This document shows positions 51,630 to 63,831 of a DNA stretch of 64,000 nucleotides, in pieces (position 1 is the stretch's first letter; every line of letters begins with the position of its first letter). The DNA comes from Notospermus geniculatus (Eukaryota; Nemertea; Pilidiophora; Heteronemertea; Lineidae). The notes under the pieces were generated by a model. That model had not been told where the DNA came from, searched no databases, and saw only the letters and a program-made list of their open reading frames with translations. The position numbers and the translations under genes were made by a program. Location: NCBI GenBank assembly GCA_002633025.1, contig NMRB01000815.1:183838-247837 (forward strand), given 5' to 3'.

Positions 51630-54600
51630 GTAAGCTATCGTCCCTGAAGTACTTGAGGTTTTCCTAAGAGCAGCGATTCCGTGATTTATCACCTATCGCT
51701 ATCAGCTTGTTGTCATTTTCTTTTGTCGATTTGGAATAAAACTTCTTTTTTTCCTTGCAGTATTACTACTCCGTGAAGGATATATCCATCGGTGGTCAGT
51801 GCATCTGCTTTGGTCATGCTGAGGTCTGCCCGAGGGGCGAGGGTGATGTAGGTGTAGCCATGTATTTCATCGATACAGCAGTTAGCACCTTCTCTATCGT
51901 ATCTCAACGGATCTCTTCAATAGATATCGCCAATACTTCTTGATTGCTGCCAGTGAACGAAGTGTATTTTTCGGTGATTTATACTCTAAAATGTTGAAAT
52001 AAAACACACACCGTCGTTCCACAACACTTACTTTATTTGTAACTCCTTTCAGAGTGTAAAATGTGAATGCCAACATAACACCTGCGGTGATTCATGCGAG
52101 AGATGCTGTCCTTTATTTAATCAACATAAATGGCGATCAGGGACCAAACGTGATCCGGGTATCTGTGAAGAATGTAACTGTAACGGTCATGCCGATTCCT
52201 GTGTCTTCAACCAGACAGTGGCAGACCTGAAAATGAGCATGAACAAACAGGGAGTGTTCAATGGTGGTGGAGTCTGCGTTGGCTGCAGGGACAACACCGA
52301 GGGTATCAACTGTCAGACCTGTGAGGAAGGTTACTACCGTCCAGCCAATCTCCCCGCGGATAATCCCAGACCCTGTTACAAGTGTCGGTGTGACAGCGTT
52401 GGTTCAACAGGCGTCTGTGTAAGAGACTCAAGCAGGATCAGGGAGGAACTAGTAAGGATTACTATTTGCTTGTGTTTGACCAAAGAAGAGCATACATGTA
52501 GTTTATCATGAAGAAACCTGTCGTTGACGATAATTGTAGGTTCGACAAGTACGAAATGCTGGACAGAGCAAATTGTTGATGTCTGTGATGCCCATATGGA
52601 TTGACCTGAAATAAAGAAGTGTGCATTTTGAAATTCATGATCAGCTGTATACTAGTATGCTTAAGTCATCACGGAATGCATTCAACTTTTCTTACTTCCA
52701 GTTTCCCGGAGACTGTATTTGTAAACCAGGATATACTGGCCCGAGTTGTGATCGCTGTGTTGCTGGCTTTAGAGGCTACCCGAACTGTGAACCTTGTCCC
52801 TGTAGCAAGATAGGCAGTATCAACGAGGACACCTGCCGAGGAGACTGCATATGCAAGGTACAAAACAATAACCGTGCCATCCATTTGTCATTGAGGAGTC
52901 AGTCATGTATTTCAAAGCTTGTAGGACTGAGAGAAAGCTGGACTGCAAAAAAACTGGATATCTAGTTTTGCAAAAGACCACCAGAGGGCAGTACCTCATA
53001 ACTTGATAGACTACCAGCGTATTTGGTGGCGCCACTGTATTCACTCTGAGTCTGTCAACGGAGTCGCATCAAAGAAGAGCGTCCAAGTGACGTGTACAGA
53101 TGACATGATGTATAAAATGCCTTTTTTCTTCTTACAGAGAAATGTTGGAGGAGAACAATGCGACCGTTGCCGACCTGGCTATTATAACTTAGATGGTAAT
53201 AATCCTACTGGATGCAGCCCGTGTTTCTGTTTTGGTGTGACGGACGTCTGCCGAAGCGTTAAGTGGGGACGTTACCAGGTAAGCCAAAACGAACCGTCTA
53301 TGAATATCGTTTTTACTTATTATTTCACTTTACTTGCCTTCCTTGTCGAATTTCCCACGGTACTTGATTGTCTCAAGTCGAAGAAGCAAAGGAGGGGATA
53401 GTGACAGTCACTATAGCATGGACAGTACGAATTTGGGATCCTATGAAGAAAGGGCCGATGCTTCATATTTTTGTTTTTCTCATACATGTATTTTCAGATC
53501 GCCGTGCTGGAGGGTTGGTACATGTCTGACACGATTTCCAAGAATGTATCCGATCCTGACTTCACGCCAACAGAGTTAACATTTGATGCATTGAATAAAG
53601 GACTCGTAGGTACACCAGCCTATTGGACTGCGCCACCAGAATTCCTTGGAAATAAGGTATGGTTCTCATTAGATTATGGCCCGTATTCTAGAAGCCTCCT
53701 TAACTCTAAGGTCCAGTTAACCTTTACTATTCTGCCCTGTAAACAATAGCTAAAGGTAAACCTTAGGAATATTATCATTAACATTCGCTCAATTCATCTG
53801 AGGTCTTTTCCCTTTCAGTTGGTGTCTTACGGTGGGACCCTGAACTACTCAATCTACTACGAGATTGAGAATTCTGGCCCTCCAGGCAGCTACTTGGCTG
53901 ATACAGACATACTCCTGCAGGTATGGTATGGCGATGAGAAATAACTGGCTGGAAAAACTAAACAAATCCAATAAAGGACACCATTTCAGGTCAACCATGG
54001 ATAGCCGCGTAGAGATTATTTTACTCCATATGAATTCTGACATTTCTGATTTGCTGTTTTTAGGGTAATAACGGAATGACGATTGGTCACGGAGGTTCGT
54101 ACCGCCGGTCAGGCAAAATCCACATGCTTTCTGCGAGGCTTCTAGAAAATGACTGGCAGCACATCAACCTGACTGGAGGATACTGGGGCTCAGAAGCATC
54201 GAAGAGGGACTTCATGTCTGTTCTGCACAAACTTGAAAAGATTCTCATCCGAGCTAGTTTCCATACAAGTCAACGGTTCTCCAAGTAAGCATCAAGTTGC
54301 ACCATTTGTCTAAATGGCCGACTGAAGGGACCACTTACCTGTAGTACGTGTACACAGAAATGTACGTACACATGTACATATAGTTGGAAAGATCCTTGTT
54401 TCTGCCCATGACATCCCCAAACCCAAAGTGATAAAACCCAGACAACATTGTTGTTCTGTTGACGAAAACGAAAACTTTCCTGAGAGTACATGTAGGCTAT
54501 GATATTCGATAGCAAGTTCTAAGCACCACAAGCACTCGGCCGTTCTTCAGGCGGAGTTTTCACCTCAAACGATAGACGATCACTCTGGATTTCAAAGTCT

Positions 54601-57600
54601 TCATTTCATTGTAGATTGTCCAACGTTCGTATGGATTCAGTTGGTGAGAGTGTCATCAATCCAAAGGGAGAAACGCTGATGTCGGTAGAGCAGTGCCACT
54701 GTCCACCAGGCTATTCCGGCCTCTCTTGTGAGGTTAGTCCACTTTACAATCAATCGACAGACATCAAGGCCCGAGACGTCCATCCGAGCCGCAAGCAGCG
54801 TCCGCATTCGGTCAGCAGTCGAGGACTTTTTTGTGATCAATTCTCCATATAACAATATACATTCAGAATGAGGAAATCGCCAGATTAGAGCTTGAAACTT
54901 CACATGTCCCAGCGATTCTATTGTCAGGTGGAATCGTGCAACTTCCGAGGACTTTCTGACTTGGCTGGTGATCGCCACCGCGGGATATACGAGAGGCTAC
55001 TTAGTTTTTTTGTTAAATAACGTTAGTTTTTTTTTGTTAAATATTTTTCAGACTTGTGTAACTGGTTACCGACGTGTCAACAACCAGCTTTACAACGGGG
55101 AATGTCGTCGGTGCGATTGCCATGGCCACACTGACGTCTGCGACCCTTTTACCGGGATATGCCAGGTATGTCTTACGATGACGTAATAACTGCTGAGCAT
55201 TAGATGTCGTCATGGAAATTTTTTTTTCATACTTGAAGAAGTAAGAAAAAGTCATTATTGAATTTGCTTACAGGACTGCAAGAACAATACAGAAGGCCTG
55301 AGATGTGAAGCCTGTAAAGTTAGTTACTACGGCGATGCCACTAAAGGCAGTGAAGATGATTGCAAGAAATGTGCCTGTCCTCTCAAAGAACCATCCAATT
55401 ATTTTGCCCGGCAATGTATCGCTGCAGGCCCCGATGACTTCATCTGCTTGAACTGTCAGAGAGGTTACACTGGTCCCCACTGCGAAAAGTAAGAAGGCGG
55501 CCTTTTAATCCATCAAAATCATAATTCAAAATGATATTAAAAAATTTTTACAATCAAAATGCTCCTGTTTTCATGTAAAATGCATACATGTACATGTAAA
55601 AGACAAAGAGAATACGTGGCCGTACAGCAGTTTTTGCTGATTAGAACATTCGGATAAAAAAAGGAATAATGGATTCTTACTCCATCCTTTATTAAGTGTG
55701 ACTTCATCATTTCCACCACACTTCATATTGACCCTCTTCTTTTTAGCTGTGATGATGGATTCTTCGGCAACCCGAATATCCCTGGCAATTATTGCCAGAG
55801 CTGTAACTGTAGTGGTAACGTGGATCCGAACGTTGTGGGTAACTGCAATACAACCACTGGTCAGTGCTTGAAGTGTATATTCAACTCTGAAGGTTACAAC
55901 TGTGAACGCTGCAAAGATGGATTCTTTGGCAACCCTTTGAAGCAGGAATGCAGAGGTAAGGAATGACTCATCCTGTTTCTATGATTCTACAACTTCACAA
56001 ACTTCTACATTGTTGACAATTCGATCCTTTTTCGAACTACATGTACATGTTGTGAACGAAAATGATTTTTTGGATGCATGTACAATGTATCTGCTAAAAA
56101 CGTTCGTGGATAGCACTGTAACGTTCTTCCCTCTCTCGCCAGCTTGTGGGTGCAACAGATACGGTTCTTTGAACTCCAGCTGCAATCAAATCGACGGTCA
56201 GTGCTACTGTAAAGCCAACTTCACTGGAAAGATGTGTGACAAGTGTGTGGTAAGTCAATGACTCAATAAGCTAATGCCATTTTCATCGTCGAGATAGTCC
56301 AGTCATGATGTCGTATCTACATGTATACAGGAGTTATCACAATCAGCAAACTTGGTTTTTCTGTTTTCAGATTGGTACGGGTGACATCAAGGACGGTTGT
56401 CGTTCTTGTGCCTGCAACACGACGGGTTCGAACTCAAGCATCTGTGATCAGGTTACTGGGCTGTGCCCCTGCAAGTTTGGAGTCACTGGCGTGAAATGTG
56501 ATAGGTGTGCTCCAGGGTATTACGGATATTCAGAAAATGGATGCAAAGGTAAGCTTACCATTTCAAAATATGTGTTTGAATGGCGTATTTGATAACCAGC
56601 ATGTCGGGTAACATTGGTTTACTTGGAACTCCATTTGTCTCATTTCAGCCTGTAATTGTAATCGCATGGGCTCCTACGGCATCAGCTGCAACCAGCTGAA
56701 TGGCACCTGTAACTGCCGGCCCAATGTTATTGGTAAAAAGTGTGGTGCAGTGAAGGTAAGAATTTCATTTGTATTTCCATGCCCCGTATGTTTTTGTCTT
56801 CCATAAACAGTGTGGAATGGATTCTGCCCAGCAATTGCCAGCGTCATCGCTGTCTGCTTTTCTATGTACTTAACGTCTGAGACGGTATTTGGCATTTCTT
56901 GCTTCAGCCTGGCTTTTTTTGGAGAAATGATACCGATGGAGACGGTGATGGTGGAAAGGATGGCGATGGTGGCAAGGATGGAGATGGTAAGAAGGATGGA
57001 GATGGTGGAAAAGACGGAGATGGTGGAAAGGATGGAGGTGGAAAGGATGGAGATGGTGGGAAGGATGGTGGAAAGGATGGAGATGGTGGGAAGGATGGTG
57101 GAAAAGATGGAGACGGTGGAAAGGATGGAGATGGTGGCAAGGATGGGGATGGTGGAAAGGATGGAGATGGTGGAAAGGATGGAGATGGAGGAAAGGATGG
57201 AGATGGTGGAAAGGATGGTGATGGTGGGAAGGATGGAGATGGTGGGAAGGATGGAGATGGTGGAAAAGACGGAGACGGTGGTAAAGATGGAGATGGTGGA
57301 AAAGATGGAGATGGTGGGAAGGATGGAGATGGAAAAGATGGCAGTGATAAAGATAATGGAGGTGCCCAGGCTTGTGGATGCGACCCCGTCGGTTCCATTT
57401 CATCAGTATGTAACCCATTTAGTGGACAATGTCCTTGCAAGCCTGGTGTTAGGGGAAGAACATGCAACAAATGCAAGAAGGATCACTGGGGTTTCAGTGA
57501 AAATGGCTGTTTGAGTAAGTAACCGTGACTTTCAGTTACCTTTTGTGATTTTGTTGCTTAAAACATTGCGTGATGATTAACAGCTTCAACTGATATTCAT

Positions 57601-59437
57601 TTTCAGCTTGTGATGTGTGCGATGTACCTGGCACTGTGTGTGATCGTATCACAGGGAAGTGTAAGTGTCCTCCCAACACGGTCGGAAGGAGATGTGAAGA
57701 CTGTGCACCGTTCACCTTTGACCATGACCCATACGATGGATGCAAGGTAAGTTACGGTTATTTCAATGTAGGATTTTGAAGGTCGAAATAAAGTGAATGA
57801 TAAGTAAGGGGTAGAAGGCTCTTCATTTCACATTGTACAGAAATTTTGCATCACGGACGGGGATGCTGCTTACCTGACACAATCTGTTTCTTTCAGCCGT
57901 GCAACTGTTCCATTGGTTCCATAGGCCGTGACTGTGATGGAATGACCGGCAACTGTCCTTGTAAACTGGAGTTCACGGGTAAAAAGTGTGATGAATGTAG
58001 CTTTGGCTACATTAACTATCCAACTTGTAAACCGTGTATGTGCAACCTGGATGGCACGTTACCGAATGGGTGCAGGAATGGACTCTGCCAGTGCGATGGT
58101 TCAGGACAATGTCGATGCAAGGTAGGTAGGCCTATCCGAGGTAAATGGGGATAGACAACAAATAACTCCCTCAGTCCTCTCATATTTGGTAGGCCTACTA
58201 GTTTTATAGGCCTACATCAATTTTTTATTGGCAACAGGACTAATCACTTAGGCAAGCCCGAACCCGTCAGTCATCTCCACCTCTACCTGTCAATCGTCAC
58301 CACCGTCATCAATTAACTGTCAATCACCGCAATTTACTGATTGGGCTGCAGGCGTAATATCATAAAATTGCCTCAAATGGTTATTCTCTGGGAATATAAG
58401 CAACCTAAATATCTTTCTATCTATACAGGATAATGTTGTTGGGAAAAAATGCAACACATGTAAGCAAGGAACATTCAGTCTTGACGATGGCAATCCGAAA
58501 GGATGTACCGAGTGCTTCTGCTTCGGTAGGACAGAGGAGTGCGAACAGGCCCCTTATGTATGGAGTAGGGTAAGTAGGGGATAACAGTAACACCCCTAGT
58601 ATACGTTGGCTGCTACCCTGGTACTGCCATTTGAATGAATTTGAATATCGCAGAGAACTGCGTAGGCCTCCCTGTATTAGCAGTCCCTTTGTATGCCATT
58701 GGGAACGATGCTCCACAATCTGTGTTCTGTCAGGTGCTATTATCACACGAACCTTTCGTCCTACAAGTTCTTATGCAGCTCTCTGCCGCAGAAATGCCAA
58801 AGAGTCTAATATGACCCAGGATGATATTTGTGGAGTCAAAATCTCCATCTCTTCGTTACAGCTGTTTGCACAGGAGAGGAATGTCACCTTTGTGTCGAGA
58901 AGTGAAGCTGCATTTGCCATCGACCCCAGGAGAGCTCTGTTAGTCATTCCACCAGGAGCAGACTTGGTTCACATTAACTCAAACAAACCTCTCTACTGGA
59001 GTCTTGTTGGTGATTTCCGAGGTGATAAGGTAACTGTCCTTGCACTCGACGGATTCCGATTCCACACCATCCAAATACTGTACAATATGAAAACTGGAAA
59101 AAATTATGTTATTCAAAAAGGAGCACATATATTGCCCAAAATCGGGGTTTCGCGTCTGTACTAGGCCCCTACTTTAACTTGGCTAGCAATTTCATTGGAC
59201 GTCATCTGTTATCCATGCTACGCTTCTTTTCAGATTTTATCATACAATGGAAAACTACGTTTCACCGTCTACTATGAGACCAAGCGTCGGGGAATTGCCA
59301 GCACTCCATCGCCAGTAGCAGGGGATAACATCCCTCTCATCCAGCTTGTAGGCAACCATAGGATCTATCTCGAGTATTACGACAACACACCGTTAGTGGA
59401 AGGAGAAAATAACGTTTTTGAAGTTGCTCTGAGGGAG
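50826..59437 (+). CDS. LAMA1/2-like: laminin subunit alpha (alpha-1/2 type), copy B, partial at both ends
   Basis: Twenty exons on the plus strand, with AG/GT borders and continuous phase, encode part of the laminin N-terminal domain, domain V, first L4, LE rod with the Gly/Asp/Lys insert, and most of the second L4. Exon lengths equal those of copy A except the repeat exon. The signal peptide and the first part of the LN domain are not found upstream; the gene runs into the window end 3' through the receptor-bearing intron. Coding differences from copy A are few (for example A to D and D to A in the last L4 exon), while introns differ by many indels. Confidence 0.92.
51761..53278 (+). CDS. 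laminin alpha copy B: domain V LE exons
   Basis: Exons 51761-51847, 52053-52451, 52702-52857 and 53138-53278. They encode the start of the LE modules: [63 protein letters not shown] and [14 protein letters not shown]. This short LE block ahead of the first L4 fits alpha-1/2 chains. Copy A begins inside the second exon, at the position equivalent to about 52295. Confidence 0.9.
53498..54732 (+). CDS. laminin alpha copy B: first L4 domain exons
   Basis: Exons 53498-53656, 53819-53920, 54064-54284 and 54615-54732. They encode the complete L4 (laminin B) domain: [54 protein letters not shown] and [13 protein letters not shown]. The last exon is complete here, whereas in copy A part of it is hidden by the N gap. 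The intron 53657-53818 holds a truncated palindromic element shared with other places in the window. Confidence 0.9.
53678..53765. mobile_element. truncated CTAGAAGC MITE in laminin intron, copy B
   Basis: It begins GGCCCGTATTCTAGAAGCC and contains AACAATAGCTAAAGGTAAAC, but stops before the far terminus (CCTTAGGAATATT follows). Confidence 0.6.
55052..56755 (+). CDS. laminin alpha copy B: LE rod exons (first part)
   Basis: Exons 55052-55165, 55274-55488, 55747-55955, 56143-56249, 56371-56548 and 56649-56755 encode LE modules from [20 protein letters not shown] to [16 protein letters not shown]. As in copy A, the final module lacks one expected cysteine (CGAVK here, CDAVK in copy A), so the loss is shared by both copies and predates their divergence. 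Confidence 0.9.
56908..57514 (+). CDS. laminin alpha copy B: LE exon with Gly/Asp/Lys hexapeptide repeat
   Basis: A 607-bp exon starting at the AG before PGFFWRND and ending NGCLS. The repeat part (about 56935-57360) contains fewer KDGDGG units than copy A and lacks the serine-bearing variants KDGGSG and KDGDSG. Flanks are nearly identical to copy A. The 102-bp length difference is a multiple of three, so both versions stay in frame. Confidence 0.88.
57607..58569 (+). CDS. laminin alpha copy B: LE exons before the second L4
   Basis: Exons 57607-57746, 57897-58121 and 58429-58569 encode [37 protein letters not shown] and [14 protein letters not shown] segments. Structure and length match copy A. 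The intron 58122-58428 shares most sequence with copy A but has small indels with AGGCCTAC words. Confidence 0.9.
58862..59437 (+). CDS. laminin alpha copy B: second L4 domain exons (3' part beyond window)
   Basis: Exons 58862-59029 and 59234-59437 encode [18 protein letters not shown] to FRGDK and [17 protein letters not shown] to FEVALRE, followed by a good donor (GTAAGT). The next exon expected from copy A (ENWSDLN) is not reached. The intron that follows holds receptor genes on the minus strand from 59709 to the window end. Confidence 0.9.
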
Positions 59438-59708
59438 GTAAGTTTGGTATTGTTTCTCGGTTCAGAAGCGTCCTAGGGTTTCTGGCACCACCATTGCACA
59501 TTTCCCCACTCAGCAGTATGGTTAAGTCGGGAACTAAGGTTTTTCTGTCTCCGACGTAAAATAACCGCCGAGTGAGCATTTGGTTAGTGGTAGATCTGAG
59601 CAAAGGCGATTGATTTGTCAAAATTAAAACGTGTTTCTATTCAGCAGCAGAAGATATTTCCTACATTTTGCAACCTGTCGGTTCTGACAAATGGTATCTT
59701 TAAAATGG

Positions 59709-60704
59709 TCACTTTTTTGAGCAGCAAAACATACTCTTTACCTCTGCCTTATAAAATGGCAATGTACAACCGTAGATAATGAAATTAAATGCATAGTTAC
59801 ACAAGGCGATGACATCGCAAAACCCGGCTGTTTTGATAAGAAGGCCAATAAATGATGGGTCAGGGTTCATATTGGAGTATATGACGTATAACAGCCAGAC
59901 GGCGGCGTTGGGGGTCATGAGAATTATATATGTAAAAGAAATAAGCAGGAGATTCAACAAGATCTTCATGTCTTGCCTGTCGTCTTTTGACATCTCAGCT
60001 CGCTTTTGAGAACCACGGAAGATTCCAATCAGAATGAAGCAATTTGCAACCAGCATGACGACACAAGGGATGTAGTAATAAAGCCCGTAGTCAACTTCTA
60101 ATAGAGCTAACTGCATTGTGACATTACCTATGTAGTAGCAAAGGACCATACCATAACCGAAGTACACATCTACCAAGATAGGACGATGGACAGTTGTCGC
60201 AGCGGACATCAGAAATACGATTCCGACGGCCAAGAAACGTTTCTTTGTTGTGATATTGGCTCTCTTTAGCGGAAACCAAACAACAATGGCTCTTTCCAGG
60301 GAATAAGCTGCGATCAGCCATGCTGACATGAAGCTCGATATCATGAGAATGTAGTTCGATATTTTGCAAGAGAATGTTGAAATAGTCATGATATCAACTG
60401 GCCTGTAGTCGACGATGAACTGTAGGCCTTGTCGAGGCCATAGTGTGACTAGCGTAGCAACGATATAAACAGCATCGGAAGCAGCCAAACAACTCAAATA
60501 GTGAATACTAGCGTCTTGTCTCCTCCTTGATCGTACAAACACAACTATAGAAAGGCCATTTCCGAGTAGCCCCGTAGATGCAATGATGATCGTCATATAG
60601 CCCTGAAAGAATGCCAAGACCTTATCCAGATGTGCCAATGTTAATGACGTCATCACCCTTGTCAGGCCATTGTCGGTTTCGTCCGTGGTAGGGGTTCTCA
60701 CCAT
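59709..60704 (-). CDS. rhodopsin-like (class A) GPCR, inverted-copy partner of gene 6
   Basis: A 331-residue intact receptor, minus strand, in the same laminin intron position as gene 6 (stop 272 bp from the laminin exon, compared with 278). It differs from gene 6 by a handful of substitutions and a one-residue length difference at the start of ECL1 (FIVDYRPVD versus [10 protein letters not shown]). The partner of its upstream region also lies in mirrored order. Most simply an allele of gene 6. Confidence 0.9.
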   Translation of the reverse strand: MVRTPTTDETDNGLTRVMTSLTLAHLDKVLAFFQGYMTIIIASTGLLGNGLSIVVFVRSRRRQDASIHYLSCLAASDAVYIVATLVTLWPRQGLQFIVDYRPVDIMTISTFSCKISNYILMISSFMSAWLIAAYSLERAIVVWFPLKRANITTKKRFLAVGIVFLMSAATTVHRPILVDVYFGYGMVLCYYIGNVTMQLALLEVDYGLYYYIPCVVMLVANCFILIGIFRGSQKRAEMSKDDRQDMKILLNLLLISFTYIILMTPNAAVWLLYVIYSNMNPDPSFIGLLIKTAGFCDVIALCNYAFNFIIYGCTLPFYKAEVKSMFCCSKK

Positions 60705-61144
60705 TGTGCCAGTCAGGGTACATGAGGTTCCAGTGTATCATACGTGATCTGTACCCCTTTGAGACGAACCTCCTTTGTGGCTACGCGGATACGAATTGAC
60801 CGGATGGTTGCCATGAACATAAGCTATTGATAGTGCACGAACCGTTACAGTTACATATCCCTTGCTCACTTACGATGTCGAACAATAAGGAATATTGGCG
60901 CTTACTAACGTTGTTGATGAAGTCGCAGAGAGTAGACCCAATCGAGAAAATTGTAACATTTATAAATCAATGCTAAAAATGGCAATAATGAATAGCCTAG
61001 ATAGCAGATATTTATTTATTTCATACCTGTCAATAAGGACCTTTGATGAGGTCTAATAGTAACATATTTTATTATAACATCTGCTGTGTAAGGTATAAAG
61101 GATGAAGGCAAAATGCATGTCGTAGGTTTTTTCAATCCCGATCT

Positions 61145-62164
61145 TCACCTGACAACCCCCTTTCGTCGAAAAACTCCCTTTTTCTGGCAACCAAACATGC
61201 TGTTAAGTTCTTCCTTGTAAAATGGTAACGTGCAGCCGTAGATAATGAAGTTAAAAGCGAAATTACATAAACCAATGACATCAAAAAATCCTGCAATGTG
61301 AATAATGAGGTTAAGTAATGCTTGGTCGGATTTTGAAAAGGAGTACACAACGTACGACAGCCAAATGGCAGCACGTGGCGCCATCAGAATTACATATGCA
61401 GAAGAAATTAGGAGAAGATTGAACAAAACCTTCATGTCTTGCTTGTCATCTTTTGTCATCTCAGCTCGCTTACGAGAACCACGGAAAATTCCGACTAAAA
61501 TGAAGCAATTAGCCACCAGTATGGTGACACAAGGGATGTAGAAATACAGTCCCCAATCCACTTGCTGCATAGCTATCTGCATTATTACATTACCTACATA
61601 AAAACACAGGACAATACCATAAGCGAAGTACACATCTACTAAGATGGGACGATAAAGAATTATCACCGCTACCACCAGAAACATGATTCCGATGGTGAAT
61701 GAACGTTTCCTTGTCGTGATATTGGATCTCTTTAGTGGAAACCAAACAACAACGGCCCTTTCCACCGAATACGCTGCGATCAACCATGCTGACATCGTAC
61801 CAGATATCATGAGGAAGTAGTTAGATATTTTGCAAGCGAATGTTGACAATGTCAATATATCTACTGGCGTGTAGCCGATGATGAACTGTAGGCCTTGCCG
61901 AGGCCATACTAGGACTAGCGTAGCAATGATATAGGCAGTATCCGAAACAGCTAAGCAACTCAAATACTGAATGCTAGCATCCTGTCTCTTCCTAGTTCGT
62001 ACGAACACAGCTAAAGAAAGGCCATTTCCAAGAAGCCCAGTACATGCAATGATGATCGTCATATAGCCTTGAAAAAATGCCAACACCTTATCCAGCCGAG
62101 CCAATGACGTCATCACCCTTGTCAGGCCCTTGCCGATTTCGTCGGTGGTAGCAATTCCCACCAT
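61145..62164 (-). CDS. rhodopsin-like (class A) GPCR, inverted-copy partner of gene 5
   Basis: A 339-residue intact receptor with the gene-5-specific tail [10 protein letters not shown]. Differences from gene 5 include ECL2/TM5 ([17 protein letters not shown] versus [17 protein letters not shown]), [10 protein letters not shown] instead of [10 protein letters not shown], and MTKDDKQ instead of MSKDDKQ in ICL3. Several of these changes match genes 3 and 4, so either allelic divergence or conversion is possible. Confidence 0.9.
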   Translation of the reverse strand: MVGIATTDEIGKGLTRVMTSLARLDKVLAFFQGYMTIIIACTGLLGNGLSLAVFVRTRKRQDASIQYLSCLAVSDTAYIIATLVLVWPRQGLQFIIGYTPVDILTLSTFACKISNYFLMISGTMSAWLIAAYSVERAVVVWFPLKRSNITTRKRSFTIGIMFLVVAVIILYRPILVDVYFAYGIVLCFYVGNVIMQIAMQQVDWGLYFYIPCVTILVANCFILVGIFRGSRKRAEMTKDDKQDMKVLFNLLLISSAYVILMAPRAAIWLSYVVYSFSKSDQALLNLIIHIAGFFDVIGLCNFAFNFIIYGCTLPFYKEELNSMFGCQKKGVFRRKGVVR

Positions 62165-62565
62165 TGTGCATTACACCAGTCTCCAGTGTAGCACTGCGAA
62201 ATGGAAAACCTTCTGAGACGCGCCTCACTTCGTGGTTTGAGATACGAATTCGGAGGATGGGTGCCGTGAACATTTCTAGCTATCGAAACTGAAGTAGTCG
62301 ATACAGTGATACATCTTTGGAGCCTTTGTCTCGTGTTGTGTGTTGGACACCTCGTCCTTTGAAGTGAAAGAATTGCATTGACGCATTGTTATGCTGTTGA
62401 TGAAAATAGCATGACACAACAACTGAGAATCATCTAAGGTTTATAAATCAGCGCTATAAGTAGCTATCATTAAAATGTACAAAGGATATTCAATCTATTA
62501 TCGAACATATTCTGTAGCCTACAAGTAGATGGAAGATCCAGTCCTTTGATACCGACGATAGCACG

Positions 62566-62682
62566 GGCCCGTATTCTAGATGCCTCCTGAACTCTAACGT
62601 CCACCTAAAGCTTTTGTATTCTGCCCTGCAAACAATAGCTAAAGGTAAACCTTAGAGTTAAGGAAGCTTCTAGAATATGGCC
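62566..62682. mobile_element. copy of the CTAGAAGC palindromic MITE (inverted-copy partner)
   Basis: Mirror of 37004-37120 at the same place between the GPCR partners of genes 4 and 5. Confidence 0.75.
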
Positions 62683-62817
62683 TTTGGACTTTTTGGTATA
62701 CTTATGTAGGTTGGAAACAAAATGAATGCGACTATTTAGTGCTGATTTCTGGCACTCGGACCAAGACCACTTTACCTCAAAATAAATAACAATTGTGCTG
62801 ACCATACATGTACATTT

Positions 62818-63831
62818 TCAAAGGGTTTGTCTAAAAACTCCCTTTTTCTGGCAACCAAACATAGTCTGAAGTTCTTCCTTGTAAAATGGTAATGTGCAGC
62901 CATAGATAATGAAGTTAGATGCGAAATTACACAGAGTAATGGCGTCACAAAACCCTGCAATGTGAAAAATGAGGTCAAGAAGTGCTTGGTCGGAGTCTGT
63001 ATATGAGAATATAAGGTACGACAGCCAGGTGACAGCGCTTGGCGTCATTAGAGTGACGTATGCAAAAGAAATGAAAAGAAGACTGAACAAAACCTTCATG
63101 TCCTGCTTGTCGTCTTTTGACATCTCAGCTCGCTTACGAGAACCACGGAAAATTCCAACTAAAATGAAGCAATTAGCAACCAGTATGGTGACACAAGGGA
63201 TGTAGAAATACATTGCCCAATCCACTTGCTGCATGGCTATCCTCACTATGACATTGCCCGCATATAAACAGAGGACAACACCATGATCAGCGGAGTAGAC
63301 ATCTACTAAGATGGGACGATAAAGATTTGTCACCAATGCCACCAGAAATATGATTCCGATGGTGAATGAACGTTTCCTAGTCGTAATATTGGATCTCTTA
63401 AGCGGAAGCCATACAACAACGGCCCTTTCTACCGAATACGCTGCGATCAGCCACCCTGATATCGTGCCGGATATCAAGAGGACGTAGTAAGATATTTTGC
63501 AACTGAATGTTGACAGTGTCAATATATCTACTGGCATGTAGCCGGTAATGAACTGTAGGCCTTGCCGAGGCCATGTTAGGACTAGCGTAGCAATGATATA
63601 GGCGGTATCCCAAACAGCTAAGCAACTCAAATACTGAATGCTGGCATCCTGTCTCTTCCTAGTTCGTATGAACACAGCTAAAGAAAGGCCATTTCCAAGA
63701 AGCCCAGTACATGCAATGATGATCGTCATATAGCCCTGAAAAAATGCCAACACCTTATCCAGCTGAGCCAATGACGTCGTCACCCTTGTCGGGCCATTGC
63801 CGATTTCGTCGGTGGTAGTAATTCCCACCAT
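62818..63831 (-). CDS. rhodopsin-like (class A) GPCR, inverted-copy partner of gene 4
   Basis: A 337-residue intact receptor. It shares LAVWD and the DHGVVLC ECL2 with gene 4, but [14 protein letters not shown] and the Trp after VERAVVV with gene 3, and has an extra Lys in the tail (CQKKGVF). It is the last complete gene before the window end; a partner of gene 3 is expected just beyond. Confidence 0.9.
   Translation of the reverse strand: MVGITTTDEIGNGPTRVTTSLAQLDKVLAFFQGYMTIIIACTGLLGNGLSLAVFIRTRKRQDASIQYLSCLAVWDTAYIIATLVLTWPRQGLQFITGYMPVDILTLSTFSCKISYYVLLISGTISGWLIAAYSVERAVVVWLPLKRSNITTRKRSFTIGIIFLVALVTNLYRPILVDVYSADHGVVLCLYAGNVIVRIAMQQVDWAMYFYIPCVTILVANCFILVGIFRGSRKRAEMSKDDKQDMKVLFSLLFISFAYVTLMTPSAVTWLSYLIFSYTDSDQALLDLIFHIAGFCDAITLCNFASNFIIYGCTLPFYKEELQTMFGCQKKGVFRQTL

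Larger units (their letters stand above)
52295..59437. repeat. inverted duplication, right arm
   Basis: Plus-strand partner of 40242-47904; see the left arm. It continues upstream (50826-52294) with laminin exons that the left arm lacks, because the left arm is cut at 47905. Confidence 0.88.

Noticed and set aside
56870-57476. Equivalent minus-strand ORFs over the copy B repeat
   Set aside because: Same shadow effect; the plus-strand frame is the laminin frame.
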